Source: Streptomyces collinus Tu 365 (GTDB lineage: Bacteria; Actinomycetota; Actinomycetes; Streptomycetales; Streptomycetaceae). Taken from it: a stretch of 64,000 bases of DNA. Location: positions 1,054,001-1,118,000 of the forward strand of contig NC_021985.1 of NCBI RefSeq assembly GCF_000444875.1, given 5' to 3'. This document shows positions 1 to 10,186 of this stretch, in pieces (within the stretch, counting starts at the first letter, position 1; each line of letters starts with the position of its first letter). A program made the position numbers and the translations under genes. The notes beneath the pieces were generated by a model. The model had not been told where the DNA came from. It saw only the letters and a program-made list of their open reading frames with translations, and made no database searches.

Positions 1-2
1 AC

Positions 3-602
3 CCGTCGGTGGACCCGGTGGAGTTCGGGCACGAGATCTGCACCCGCTACGGCGACCTGTGGCAGGAGCTGACCCGCACCTCGGTGTACCCCGCGGGCAA
101 GTCCCACTACATGGAACGCCGGATACGCCGGCTCAACGACCTCGGCTTCGACGTGGCCGAGATGCAGATCGAGCACTCCGCCCAGGGGGACACGGTCACC
201 TTCGTGCCCAAGGTCGTCGACGCCGGCCACCACCAGCGCCAGCTGCTGCGGCTGACCGGCCTGGACGCCGAGGAGAACCAGGCGCGGCGCCTCCTGAACG
301 ACCTGGAGAGCTGGATGGCCACCCAGGACGACTACGCGCCCGGCGACCCCCTCGCCGCGCGGCCCGAGGTGCTCGCCCACCGCTGGGTGCGGGACGTGTT
401 CCGGCCCACGGTGCGCGCGGTCCCGCCGGAGCTGCGCGGCACCATGGACCCGGCCGAGATCTACCACGAACTGCTCGAACACCGCTGGTACCTGTCCGAG
501 CGCGCCCAGCACGACATCGGCCTCGACACCGCTGTCGCGGACTACATCCGCAACGTCCTGCCCAGGGCCCGCGCGACCCTGGAGCCGACCGGCCCGGAGT
601 AG
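3..602 (+). CDS. DUF4032 family protein, C-terminal part (5' end outside window)
   Basis: The reading frame is open to the left window edge, so this is the C-terminal ~199 residues of a longer protein; the GTG at 9 is an internal codon, not a chosen start. The visible part is soluble, acidic and helical, with no signal peptide or membrane segment. The segments GHEICTRYGDLW, SHYMERRIRRLND and IYHELLEHRWYLSE look like the DUF4032 proteins of actinobacteria, which carry an N-terminal kinase-like fold and this C-terminal domain; that is recognition from memory, not a search. Reaction and partner are unknown. It converges on the universal stress protein gene with only 22 bp between the stops. Confidence 0.65.
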   Translation, partial: PSVDPVEFGHEICTRYGDLWQELTRTSVYPAGKSHYMERRIRRLNDLGFDVAEMQIEHSAQGDTVTFVPKVVDAGHHQRQLLRLTGLDAEENQARRLLNDLESWMATQDDYAPGDPLAARPEVLAHRWVRDVFRPTVRAVPPELRGTMDPAEIYHELLEHRWYLSERAQHDIGLDTAVADYIRNVLPRARATLEPTGPE

Positions 603-624
603 CGGGCGGCGGGCCCCGGCCGGG

Positions 625-1491
625 TCACCGGTGCGGGACCACCGCCACCGGGCACGCCGCGTGGTGCAGCACGCCGTACGCCACCGAGCCGATCCGGGCG
701 CCCACGGCCGTGCGGTGCGCCCGCCGTCCGACGACCGTCAACTGCGCGTCCGCGGCCGCGGCGAGCAGCACCTGCGCCGCGCTGCCCATCTCGACGTGCT
801 CGGCCACGGGCACCTCCGGGAAGCGCTCCCGCCACGGCCGCACCGCCTCGGCCAGGCTCCGCCGCTCGTAGGGCTCCAGGCCGCCCTCGTCGTCCAGCAG
901 CTTCAGCGAGCCGGGGCTGTAGGCGAACACCGGCGGCAGCGTCCAGGCCCGCACGGCCCGCACGGCGGCGCCCCGGGCGGCCGCCGTCTCGAACGCGAAC
1001 CTCAGGGCGTCCGCGCTGTCCTCGGGGCCGCCGTGCTGGCCCACGACCACGTCCCGGCCGGCCGCCTCGGCGGCCGGCCGGTCCTCGGCGCGCACCAGCA
1101 CCACGGGCCGGGCGGTCTCGGCGATGACGTGCTGTCCGACGGAGCCCACCAGGAACCCGACCACGCGGCCGTGCCCCCGCGAGCCGAGCACCAGCATCTC
1201 GGCCCCGGCCGCCGCGCCGGCCAGCGCCCGGGCGGCCCCGTCCTCCACCACGTCCACGGCCACCTCCAGCCCCGGGTGCCGCCCGGAGACGGTGCGCACG
1301 GCCTCCCGGACCCCTTCCGAGACCCAGCGGAGCTGGGTGTCCCGGTCGGCCGCGGCCAGCGACTCCTCGTAGCGCCAGACGTGCACCACGCGCAGGGGCA
1401 GCCCCCGGCGTACGGCCTCCCTGGCGGCCCAGTCCAGCGCCGCCAGGCTCTCCTCGGTACCGTCCACCCCTGCCGTGATCGGGCGTGTCAT
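625..1491 (-). CDS. Universal stress protein, tandem UspA domains
   Basis: A 288-residue cytoplasmic protein with two UspA folds, about residues 1-140 and 148-286. Such proteins bind ATP/AMP and act in dormancy, hypoxia or stress survival. The first domain ends in a proper nucleotide-binding signature (GSRGHG followed by GS, the G-2x-G-9x-GS pattern). The second (GRRAHR then GS) lacks the second glycine, so it may bind nucleotide poorly. The ATG start is supported by GAGGAGG upstream. Divergent from the redox signalling operon starting at 1681, with 189 bp between them, so the two may share stress regulation. Family assignment is secure; the specific role is not. Confidence 0.93.
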   Translation of the reverse strand: MTRPITAGVDGTEESLAALDWAAREAVRRGLPLRVVHVWRYEESLAAADRDTQLRWVSEGVREAVRTVSGRHPGLEVAVDVVEDGAARALAGAAAGAEMLVLGSRGHGRVVGFLVGSVGQHVIAETARPVVLVRAEDRPAAEAAGRDVVVGQHGGPEDSADALRFAFETAAARGAAVRAVRAWTLPPVFAYSPGSLKLLDDEGGLEPYERRSLAEAVRPWRERFPEVPVAEHVEMGSAAQVLLAAAADAQLTVVGRRAHRTAVGARIGSVAYGVLHHAACPVAVVPHR

Positions 1492-1680
1492 GCGTCGGGC
1501 CTCCTCGTGATCCGCTTCCCCGGTGCCAGTCTTCACCACTTCGCAACCGGGTCGTTCGGACCGGGTGCCCGCCATATACCCGGAGCGGACCCCGGCCATC
1601 GAACATACGATGGGCGGGAACCGGTGCGGTGGGCCCAGCGACACCGTGCCGCGCAACCGATCGCTCGGGGTGGGAGAGGC

Positions 1681-3360
1681 ATGGCACAGGCCGCCGCCGA
1701 CACAGCGCGGACCGTCATCCTGACCGTGGACGACGACCCGGGGGTCTCCCGCGCCGTCGCCCGCGACCTCAGACGGCGCTACGGCGAGTCGTACCGGATC
1801 GTGCGCGCCGAGTCCGGCGAGTCGGCGCTGGAGGCGCTGCGCGAGCTGAAGCTCCGCGGCGACCTGGTCGCGGTGATCCTCGCCGACTACCGGATGCCGC
1901 AGATGAACGGCATCGAGTTCCTGGAAGAGGCCCTTGACGTGTACCCGGGGGCGCGCCGGGTGCTGCTGACCGCGTACGCGGACACCAACGCGGCGATCGA
2001 CGCGATCAACGTCGTCGACCTGGACCACTACCTGCTCAAGCCGTGGGACCCGCCGGAGGAGAAGCTCTACCCGGTGCTGGACGACCTGCTGGATGCCTGG
2101 CGCACCAGCGCCTACCGGCCCGTGCCCAGCACCAAGGTCGTGGGGCACCGGTGGTCGGCACGCTCCTCGGACGTGCGCGAGTTCCTGGCCCGCAACCAGG
2201 TGCCCTACCGCTGGTACTCGGTCGAGGAACCGGAGGGGCAGCGGCTGCTGGCCGCCGCCGGGCAGGACGGGCAGCGGCTGCCGCTGGTGATCACCCCGGA
2301 CGGCACGGTGCTGGTCGAGCCCGAGGCGCCCGAACTGGCCGCGCGGGTGGGCCTGGCGACCATGCCGACGGCCGACTTCTACGACCTCGTCGTGATCGGC
2401 GGCGGGCCCGCCGGGCTCGGGGCCGCCGTCTACGGGGCCTCGGAGGGGCTGCGGACGGTGCTCGTGGAGCGCTCGGCGACCGGCGGCCAGGCCGGGCAGA
2501 GCTCCCGGATCGAGAACTACCTGGGCTTCCCGGACGGCGTCTCCGGTGCCCAGCTCACCGACCGGGCGCGGCGGCAGGCCGCCAAGTTCGGCGCCGAGAT
2601 CCTCACGACGCGCGAGGTGACGGCCCTGGAGGTGAACGGGGCGGCGCGGATCGTGCGGTTCGCGGACGGCTCGGCGATCGCGGCGCACAGCATCATCCTG
2701 GCGACGGGTGTGCAGTACCGGCAGCTGGAGGCCGAGGGCTGCACCGATCTGACGGGCTGCGGGGTGTTCTACGGCTCGGCGCTGACCGAGGCGTCCTCCT
2801 GCCAGGGGCACGACGTGTACATCGTCGGTGGCGCCAACTCGGCCGGGCAGGCGGCGATGTACCTGTCCAGGTTCGCCAAGTCGGTGACGCTGCTGGTGCG
2901 CGGCGCCGACCTGTCGGCGTCGATGTCGCACTACCTGATCCAGCAGATCGAGGAGGCGCCGAACATCGCGGTGCGCAGCCACACGGTGGTCCACGCGGCG
3001 CACGGGACCGACCGCCTGGAGCGCCTGACGCTGCGCCACGTGGCCGGCGGGGAGACCGAACAGGTCGAGGCGCAGTGGATGTTCGTGTTCATCGGCGCGG
3101 CCCCGCTGACCGACTGGCTGGGCGACACGGTGGCGCGCGACGGGCGCGGGTTCATCCTGGCCGGCCCCGACCTGACCGCCGACGGACGGCCGCCGGCGGG
3201 CTGGGAACTGGACCGGCCGCCTTACCACCTGGAGACCAGCATTCCCGGCGTGTTCGTCGCGGGCGACGCGCGCGCCGAGTCCGCCAAGCGCGTCGCGTCC
3301 GCCGTCGGAGAGGGAGCCATGGCCGTCATGCTCGTCCACCGGTATCTGGAGCAGTCATGA
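1681..3360 (+). CDS. Receiver domain / glutaredoxin-like / thioredoxin-reductase-like fusion protein
   Basis: A 559-residue soluble protein with an unusual domain order. Residues ~10-130 are a response-regulator receiver with all key residues: D17-D19 acidic pocket, phospho-acceptor D69 (ADYRMP), T97, K120 (LLKPW). Residues ~150-225 look like a glutaredoxin fold (ends RLPLVITPDGT) with no active-site cysteine. Residues ~232-555 are an FAD/NAD(P)H flavoprotein like thioredoxin reductase: GGGPAGLGAA, GGQAG, second nucleotide site VGGANSAGQA, C-terminal FAD motif FVAGDARAESAKRV. The usual CxxC after the GVxxxA strand is replaced by FYGSALTEASSC, so it is unlikely to be a normal thioredoxin reductase. 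There is no DNA-binding domain. It overlaps the histidine kinase gene by 4 bp (ATGA), implying translational coupling and a cognate kinase/receiver pair. The physiological electron acceptor is unknown. Confidence 0.9.
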   Translation: MAQAAADTARTVILTVDDDPGVSRAVARDLRRRYGESYRIVRAESGESALEALRELKLRGDLVAVILADYRMPQMNGIEFLEEALDVYPGARRVLLTAYADTNAAIDAINVVDLDHYLLKPWDPPEEKLYPVLDDLLDAWRTSAYRPVPSTKVVGHRWSARSSDVREFLARNQVPYRWYSVEEPEGQRLLAAAGQDGQRLPLVITPDGTVLVEPEAPELAARVGLATMPTADFYDLVVIGGGPAGLGAAVYGASEGLRTVLVERSATGGQAGQSSRIENYLGFPDGVSGAQLTDRARRQAAKFGAEILTTREVTALEVNGAARIVRFADGSAIAAHSIILATGVQYRQLEAEGCTDLTGCGVFYGSALTEASSCQGHDVYIVGGANSAGQAAMYLSRFAKSVTLLVRGADLSASMSHYLIQQIEEAPNIAVRSHTVVHAAHGTDRLERLTLRHVAGGETEQVEAQWMFVFIGAAPLTDWLGDTVARDGRGFILAGPDLTADGRPPAGWELDRPPYHLETSIPGVFVAGDARAESAKRVASAVGEGAMAVMLVHRYLEQS

Positions 3361-4841
3361 GCGGGCAGGTCCTGCCGTGCAACCCCAAGGAGATCGGCTC
3401 CCTGTTCCTCTTCGAGAAGCTGGCGCCCGAGCAGCTCGGGCGGCTGTGCAGCGAGGGCCGGGTGGAGCTGTTCCAGCCCGGTCAGGTGTACACCGAGGGT
3501 GACCCCGCCACCTGCTTCTTCGTGATGGTCGAGGGCACGGTCGTGCTGTCGCGGCGGGTGGGCCACGACGACGTGGAGGTGAGCCGGACCTCGCAGCGCG
3601 GGGTGTACGCGGGTGCCATGCAGGCGTACCTCGGGGACCGGGTGCGCCAGGTGTACAACAACTCGATGCGGGTGACGGAGCCGACCCGGTTCTTCGTGCT
3701 GCCGTCGGACACCTTCGCCGAGGTCATGAGCGAGTGGTTCCCGATGGCCGTGCACCTGCTGGAGGGGCTGTTCTTCGGTGCGAAGAGCGCCCAGGCGGCG
3801 ATCGGGCAGCGGGAACGGCTGCTGGCGCTCGGCTCGTTGTCCGCCGGGCTCACCCACGAGCTGAACAACCCGGCGGCGGCCGCCGTCCGGGCCACCGCCA
3901 CCCTGCGGGAGCGGGTGGCGAAGATGCGGCACAAGCTCGCCGTCATCGCCGAGGGCCCGTTCTCCCGGGACGCGCTGGCGAGTCTGATCGAGATCCAGGA
4001 GCGCACCGCCGAGCGGGTCGCCAAGGCCCCGGCGCTCAGTCCGCTGGAGGCGTCCGACCGGGAGGACACGCTCACGGACTGGCTGGAGGACCACGGCATC
4101 GACCACGGCTGGCAGCTCGCGCCCACGTTCGTGCAGGCCGGGCTCGACGTCGACTGGCTGGAGCAGGTCGCCGCCGCGGTGGACGCGGAGATCCTGCCGG
4201 GCGCGGTCGGCTGGCTCAACTACACCGTCGAGACCGAGCTGTTGATGAACGAGATCGACGACTCCACCACCCGGATCTCGCACCTCGTCGACGCGGCCAA
4301 GCAGTACTCGCAGCTCGACCGGGCGCCCTACCGCGTGGTGGACGTCCACGAACTGCTCGACAGCACGCTGCTGATGCTGTCCGGCAAGATCGGCTCGCGC
4401 ATCCAGGTGGTCAAGGAGTACGACCGCACGCTCCCGCAGGTGCCCGGCTACCCGGCGGAGCTGAACCAGGTGTGGACCAACCTCATCGACAACGCGGTGT
4501 GCGCCATGAACGGCGCGGGCGGCGAGGGCACGCTGACCGTACGGACGGCGCTGGACCACGAGCGGGTGCTGGTCGAGTTCCGGGACACCGGCCCCGGGGT
4601 GCCGCCGGAGATCAGGAGCCGTATCTTCGACCCGTTCTTCACCACCAAGCCGGTCGGCCAGGGCACCGGGCTCGGCCTGGACATCTCCTGGCGGATCGTC
4701 GTCAACAAGCACCACGGCACGCTGCAGGTCGAGTCGGTGCCCGGCGACACCCGGTTCCAGGTGCTGCTGCCGCTGACCGCCGAGGTGCCGGACGAGGTGC
4801 CGGCCGAGATGTCCGCCCCGACCCCCGAGGAGGCAGCATGA
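3357..4841 (+). CDS. Soluble sensor histidine kinase with N-terminal cyclic-nucleotide-binding (CRP) domain
   Basis: 494 residues, no membrane segment. Residues ~12-125 form a cNMP-binding beta-roll (FQPGQVYTEGDPATCFFVMVEG), residues ~150-200 carry the H-box LSAGLTHELNNPAAA with H167 as predicted phospho-site, then a long helical insert (~200-310), and an HATPase_c domain (~320-470) with N-box QVWTNLIDNAVCAM, G1 DTGPGVP, F-box FDPFFTTK and G2 GTGLGLDIS. It should autophosphorylate and pass phosphate to D69 of the receiver fusion encoded immediately upstream (ATGA overlap). Its own stop overlaps the zinc-finger gene start (ATGA again), so three proteins are made from one message. Which ligand the beta-roll binds, if any, cannot be read from sequence. 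Confidence 0.9.
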   Translation: MSGQVLPCNPKEIGSLFLFEKLAPEQLGRLCSEGRVELFQPGQVYTEGDPATCFFVMVEGTVVLSRRVGHDDVEVSRTSQRGVYAGAMQAYLGDRVRQVYNNSMRVTEPTRFFVLPSDTFAEVMSEWFPMAVHLLEGLFFGAKSAQAAIGQRERLLALGSLSAGLTHELNNPAAAAVRATATLRERVAKMRHKLAVIAEGPFSRDALASLIEIQERTAERVAKAPALSPLEASDREDTLTDWLEDHGIDHGWQLAPTFVQAGLDVDWLEQVAAAVDAEILPGAVGWLNYTVETELLMNEIDDSTTRISHLVDAAKQYSQLDRAPYRVVDVHELLDSTLLMLSGKIGSRIQVVKEYDRTLPQVPGYPAELNQVWTNLIDNAVCAMNGAGGEGTLTVRTALDHERVLVEFRDTGPGVPPEIRSRIFDPFFTTKPVGQGTGLGLDISWRIVVNKHHGTLQVESVPGDTRFQVLLPLTAEVPDEVPAEMSAPTPEEAA

Positions 4842-5188
4842 GCGACGAGTCCGCGATCGACCCCGGGGTGCCGCCGAGCGGCACCGGGTGCGTGGAGTGC
4901 GAGGAGGCCGGCGGCTGGTGGTTCCACCTGCGACGGTGCGCCAGTTGCGGCCACATCGGCTGCTGCGACGACTCCCCCGCCAAGCACGCCACCGCGCACT
5001 ACCGGGAGACCGGGCACCCGGTGATCCGCAGCTTCGAACCCGGCGAGGCATGGTTCTGGAACTTCGCCACGGACGAGCTGTACGCCTCGGGCCCCGAACT
5101 CGCCCCGCCGGAGAGCCACCCCGCCGACCAGCCCGCCCCCGGACCGGCGGGCCGGGTACCGGCGAACTGGGCGGAGACGCTGCGCTGA
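4838..5188 (+). CDS. UBP-type zinc finger protein
   Basis: A 116-residue protein with the ZnF-UBP pattern: GCVECEEAGGWW, then CASCGHIGCCDDS, then KHATAHYRETGHPVIRSF. Cysteines and histidines lie where the family binds zinc. In eukaryotes this fold binds the free C-terminus of ubiquitin, and the GHPVIRS segment corresponds to that groove. Streptomyces lacks a eukaryotic ubiquitin system, so the ligand is unknown, possibly a C-terminal peptide tail of another protein. The C-terminal ~30 residues are proline-rich. The start overlaps the kinase stop by 4 bp (ATGA). Co-translation with the kinase and receiver-flavoprotein suggests an adaptor role; that is inference. Confidence 0.88.
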   Translation: MSDESAIDPGVPPSGTGCVECEEAGGWWFHLRRCASCGHIGCCDDSPAKHATAHYRETGHPVIRSFEPGEAWFWNFATDELYASGPELAPPESHPADQPAPGPAGRVPANWAETLR

Positions 5189-5346
5189 GGAACCGCCGGT
5201 AGGGCGCGAGAGCCCGCAGCACTCCGGCGCGGTTCAGTTCCGAAACCTCCGAGGGCACGCAGGGTCTCGTCGTTCGTCCTGCGGAGCTGTTCGTCGAGCG
5301 CCCGCAGGGCCCACCGTCCAGGGGGCGGCGTATCGAAGACGCCCGG

Positions 5347-6597
5347 TCAGCGGTGGCAGTCGAGGCTGTGCGGGGGGACGGCGTCGGCCAGGGTGCGCAT
5401 GCCCTGGTCGTCGAGGTGCAGGTGGTCGCCGTTGTCGAGGTGGGGCCTGAGCCGTTCGGGGTCGTGGGGGCTGCGCAGGGCGCGGTCGAAGTCGGCGACC
5501 GCGTCGAACTCCCGGTCGGTGCGCAGGAAACGGTTGACCTCCTGGCGGACGGCCTCGGCGGCCGGGTCCCATTCGGGCCAGCTCTTGAACGGGGTCACGG
5601 TCGCGACCACCAGGCACTTGCCGGCCGCGTGCACCCGCCGGGCGAGGCCGCGGTAGCCGGCGATCAGGTCCGCCGCGGTGACGCCGGTGTGGGCCTTGAG
5701 GTCGTTCACGCCCTCGAAGAGCAGCACGGTGCGCACGCCGGGCAGGGAGAGGACGTCCCGGTCGAGGCGGTGCAGGGCGCTCGGCCCGGAGCCGTCGGCG
5801 AGCACCTTGTTGCCGGAGATCCCCGCGTCGGCGACGCCCCTGACCGTCGTGCCGGCTGCCGCTCCGGTCAGCCGTCTGGCGAGGTAGTCGGGCCAGCGCC
5901 GGTCCAGGCCGGCGCTGGACTGCCAGCCGTCGGTGAGGGAGTCGCCGAGCGCCGCCACGGCACCGGTGGCGGGGTCCGCGGGGCGCACGGAGACGGCGTC
6001 GAGGTACCACCAGGAGCCGGTCGTGTGCCGCCAGCCGGCCGCGCCTTGCGCTGCGCCGTGGTCGCCGTGGTCGCCGTGGGCGAGGTACGACGTCTGCAGG
6101 GCCATCCCGTGACCGGTGGCCGGTCCCGCCGCGTCCGGGGTGTGCAGGCTGACGGCCACGTCCGCGCCGGCGGGCACGTTCCCCGGCACCGGGTCGCTCC
6201 ACACGAGCGCGCCGGCCGGGACGGTGACCGTACGGGACCCGGCGAAGGTCAGCGGGCGGTTGCTGCCCGGACGCAGTGCGGCGCCACGGGCGCGCAGCCC
6301 GGCGTGGACGCCGTCGAAGGTGAGCGGGCGGTCGCCGAAGGCGTTGGACAGGCGCACGCGCAGGTCGGTGCCGCCGACGCTGGTGCGCACGACGAGCCGG
6401 TAGCCGCGGCCGGCGCCGCCGTCGTCCAGGCGGTCGGCGCTCGCCGCCCAGGTGACCACCCCGGAGCCGGCGGGCGCGGGGACGCCCGGGACCGGCCGGG
6501 CGGGCGGTGCGGTGGCCCGGGCGGGTGCCGACTCGCAGGCGAGGAAGAGCAGCAGGACGGCGGCGACGCGGCACACGCACCGCGACCGGCCGTTCAC
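5347..6597 (-). CDS. Secreted SGNH/GDSL hydrolase
   Basis: About 416 residues with an N-terminal export signal (RSRCVCRVAAVLLLFLACESAPARA). The LAC segment is a poor lipobox, so soluble secretion is more likely than lipoprotein anchoring. Residues ~45-205 form a beta-rich accessory domain; the catalytic SGNH domain follows with block I GDSL (S220), block II glycine and N263 (GISGNKV), block III GVND (N298) and block V DHLH (D391, H394). Expected to hydrolyse esters outside the cell; the natural substrate (lipid, acyl-sugar or cell-wall ester) is unknown. The GTG start was chosen because the signal peptide begins there; the Shine-Dalgarno is weak and longer in-frame starts exist. Confidence 0.88.
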   Translation of the reverse strand: MNGRSRCVCRVAAVLLLFLACESAPARATAPPARPVPGVPAPAGSGVVTWAASADRLDDGGAGRGYRLVVRTSVGGTDLRVRLSNAFGDRPLTFDGVHAGLRARGAALRPGSNRPLTFAGSRTVTVPAGALVWSDPVPGNVPAGADVAVSLHTPDAAGPATGHGMALQTSYLAHGDHGDHGAAQGAAGWRHTTGSWWYLDAVSVRPADPATGAVAALGDSLTDGWQSSAGLDRRWPDYLARRLTGAAAGTTVRGVADAGISGNKVLADGSGPSALHRLDRDVLSLPGVRTVLLFEGVNDLKAHTGVTAADLIAGYRGLARRVHAAGKCLVVATVTPFKSWPEWDPAAEAVRQEVNRFLRTDREFDAVADFDRALRSPHDPERLRPHLDNGDHLHLDDQGMRTLADAVPPHSLDCHR

Positions 6598-6743
6598 CGG
6601 TGGTGGTCCCTGAGGATGACGGACCCGCCGGGCTCCGGGCGGGCCGTTGGGGACGTGCCTGCGTGTTCCACGAAGGCCATCGTCCCGCCGATGCCGTGCG
6701 GGCGCACCTCCGCCCGTGTCCGGCCGGGTCGGTCCGGACGCGC

Positions 6744-6770
6744 GGATGCCCCGCACGAGGCGGGGCATCC
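6744..6770. terminator. Hairpin terminator downstream of the M4 protease gene
   Basis: Perfect 11-bp inverted repeat GGATGCCCCGC / GCGGGGCATCC with loop ACGAG, 27 bp beyond the stop of the minus-strand metalloprotease. It has no T-run, as is common for Streptomyces terminators. Confidence 0.7.
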
Positions 6771-6797
6771 GGTCGAGCGGTGTGGTGCTGCCGTCCG

Positions 6798-8585
6798 TCA
6801 GTGGCGGGCGGCCGGCGTGTTGGCGGCGGTCACGTTGACCGCGGCCCACGCCTTGTCCACCGTCTTGTACTCGGTGCTGGTGGCCCCGTACAGGTCCTTG
6901 GCCGCCTTCAGCGTCGCGACACGCGCGTCGTGGAAGTCGGTGGTGGAGACCATGTAGCGGGTCAGCGCACGGTAGAAGATGGCGGTGGCCTTGGTACGGC
7001 CGATGCCCTTGACCGTGGAGCCGTTGAACGTCGGCGAGTTGTAGTTCACGGTGCCGATCGTCTTCTTGCCACTGCCCTCGGCGAGGAGGTAGTAGGCGTG
7101 CGAGGAGACGCCGGAACCGGCGTGCACCTCGGTGTAGTACGTGTCCGTCGACCAGTAGTCGACCGTGCCCTCGAGCTTGTCGAGCGAGGGGTGGTCGAGG
7201 CGGCGCAGGAACTTCTGGGCCAGGCCCAGCTTCTCGCCGATCAGGTAGTCCGGCGTGTCCTTGGCGTTCTTCGCGTAGAACTCAACGTTGGAGCCGAAGA
7301 TGTCCGCGAGGGACTCGTTGAGCGCGCCGGGCTCGCCGTACTGGTTGCCGCGGTCGTCGACGAAGGTCGGCTCCAGCTTCGCGGTCGCCTCCACCACGCC
7401 GTGGGTCAGCTCGTGGCCGGTGACGTCGAGGACGACGAGCGGCTTCTTGAAGACGCTGCCGTCGCCGTCGCCGTACAGCATGCAGTTGCAGGTCGGGTCC
7501 CAGAACGCGTTGCCGACCTTGTTGCCCCAGTGGACCATGCCGCGGGCAGCCTTGGAGTTGTTGGCTATGCCCTTGCGGTTGAAGGTGCTCTTGTAGAAGT
7601 CCAGCGTCTTGGTGATGCCGAACTGGGCGTCGGCGGCGGCGCTGGCCCGGCTCGTGGTCGTGCCGTTGCCCCACACGTCGGTGGTGTTGGTGAACTTCGT
7701 GCCGGAGCCGAAGCTCTCCGTCTTCCGGTTCTTGGCGTCCCGGACCTCGGTGCCGTAGCGGGTCGGGTCCTTGAGCTGGTAGTGGCCGCGCGACGTCGCC
7801 GTGGTGGTGAGACCGACGTTGCCCACGAAGAGGGTCTTGCCGGTGCCGTGGGCGGTGGCCGGGTAGCTCGTCGCGCCGGAGACGCCCGAGCCGGCCAGGC
7901 CGGCGGAGCCGGAGCCGGAGGCGGTGCCGGTGGCCGGGTCGACCGTCTCGCCGCGCTTGCGCAGCGTGTCGATCAGCTTCGGCGACAGGAACTCGTCGGC
8001 GACGGGGGTGTTGCTGCGCACCTTGCCGGTGACGGCGTCGACGACGACGGTGCTCGCGCTGCCCTTGTCGGTCACCGTCACCTGGTAGGCCAGGGTGGCG
8101 GCGCCGTCACGGGCGTCCAGGACGAGCTGGGCGCTGCCGGCGTCGCCCTTGGCGGCCTGGGCGGCCTTCGCCGCGGCCTGACCGGCGGTCAGCTTGGCGC
8201 TGGTCGTGGCCGGCTTGACGGCGTGGTCGGCGGCGCGGGTGACACCCGCGTAGGCGAGCTGCCGGTTCAGGTGGACGACGAGGTCGCCGCCGAGCACCGG
8301 GAGTCCGTTGTGCGTACGGACGAAGCGGACGTGACGCGCGCCCTCGGGGTCGAGGAGCACGTCCTGGGCGTGGAGTTCGTCACCGTGCGAGACACCCGTC
8401 GCCGAAGCGTGGGCGAAGGCCGCGGTGCGCGCCGCCTCCACCACCAGCGTGGCGGTCGAGGTGGCGGACGCGGCGGACCGCTCCACCCCCGTGGAGGGAC
8501 CCGCGAAGGCCGTACCGGCCAGGCCCGTGGCAGCCGTCGCCACCGCGACGGCGACCGCCACGGTACGTATGTGCGGTCTACGCAA
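6798..8585 (-). CDS. Secreted M4 (thermolysin-like) neutral metalloprotease
   Basis: About 595 residues, a preproenzyme. It has a signal peptide with two or more arginines (RRPHIRTVAVAVAVATAATGLAGTAFA), an FTP/PepSY-type propeptide (~35-220) and a mature catalytic domain. Zinc is bound by HELTH (H391, H395; E392 catalytic) and by the glutamate in NESLADIFGS (~E424); the histidine of the SSHAYYLL region fits the transition-state histidine of the family. It degrades extracellular protein; family members mature by autocleavage. The TTG start at 8585 is chosen because GAAGGA lies 12 bp upstream and the signal peptide begins there; an ATG at 8660 would add 25 residues without a signal. Transcribed towards the hairpin at 6744-6770. 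Confidence 0.92.
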   Translation of the reverse strand: MRRPHIRTVAVAVAVATAATGLAGTAFAGPSTGVERSAASATSTATLVVEAARTAAFAHASATGVSHGDELHAQDVLLDPEGARHVRFVRTHNGLPVLGGDLVVHLNRQLAYAGVTRAADHAVKPATTSAKLTAGQAAAKAAQAAKGDAGSAQLVLDARDGAATLAYQVTVTDKGSASTVVVDAVTGKVRSNTPVADEFLSPKLIDTLRKRGETVDPATGTASGSGSAGLAGSGVSGATSYPATAHGTGKTLFVGNVGLTTTATSRGHYQLKDPTRYGTEVRDAKNRKTESFGSGTKFTNTTDVWGNGTTTSRASAAADAQFGITKTLDFYKSTFNRKGIANNSKAARGMVHWGNKVGNAFWDPTCNCMLYGDGDGSVFKKPLVVLDVTGHELTHGVVEATAKLEPTFVDDRGNQYGEPGALNESLADIFGSNVEFYAKNAKDTPDYLIGEKLGLAQKFLRRLDHPSLDKLEGTVDYWSTDTYYTEVHAGSGVSSHAYYLLAEGSGKKTIGTVNYNSPTFNGSTVKGIGRTKATAIFYRALTRYMVSTTDFHDARVATLKAAKDLYGATSTEYKTVDKAWAAVNVTAANTPAARH

Positions 8586-10097
<1,512 letters not shown>

Positions 10098-10186
10098 CGG
10101 CGCGCGGGGAACGGCGGCGCCCCGGACGGGCGTGACGGAACCGCGACCTGGCGTGATCTTGGCGGAACGGCACCGTCCGGGACACG

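Noticed and set aside
625..3339. A 904-codon minus-strand reading frame running opposite the receiver-flavoprotein gene.
   Set aside because: Only its last 288 codons (from 1491) form a real protein; the remainder is the antisense shadow of a strongly conserved plus-strand gene, a usual effect of high GC.
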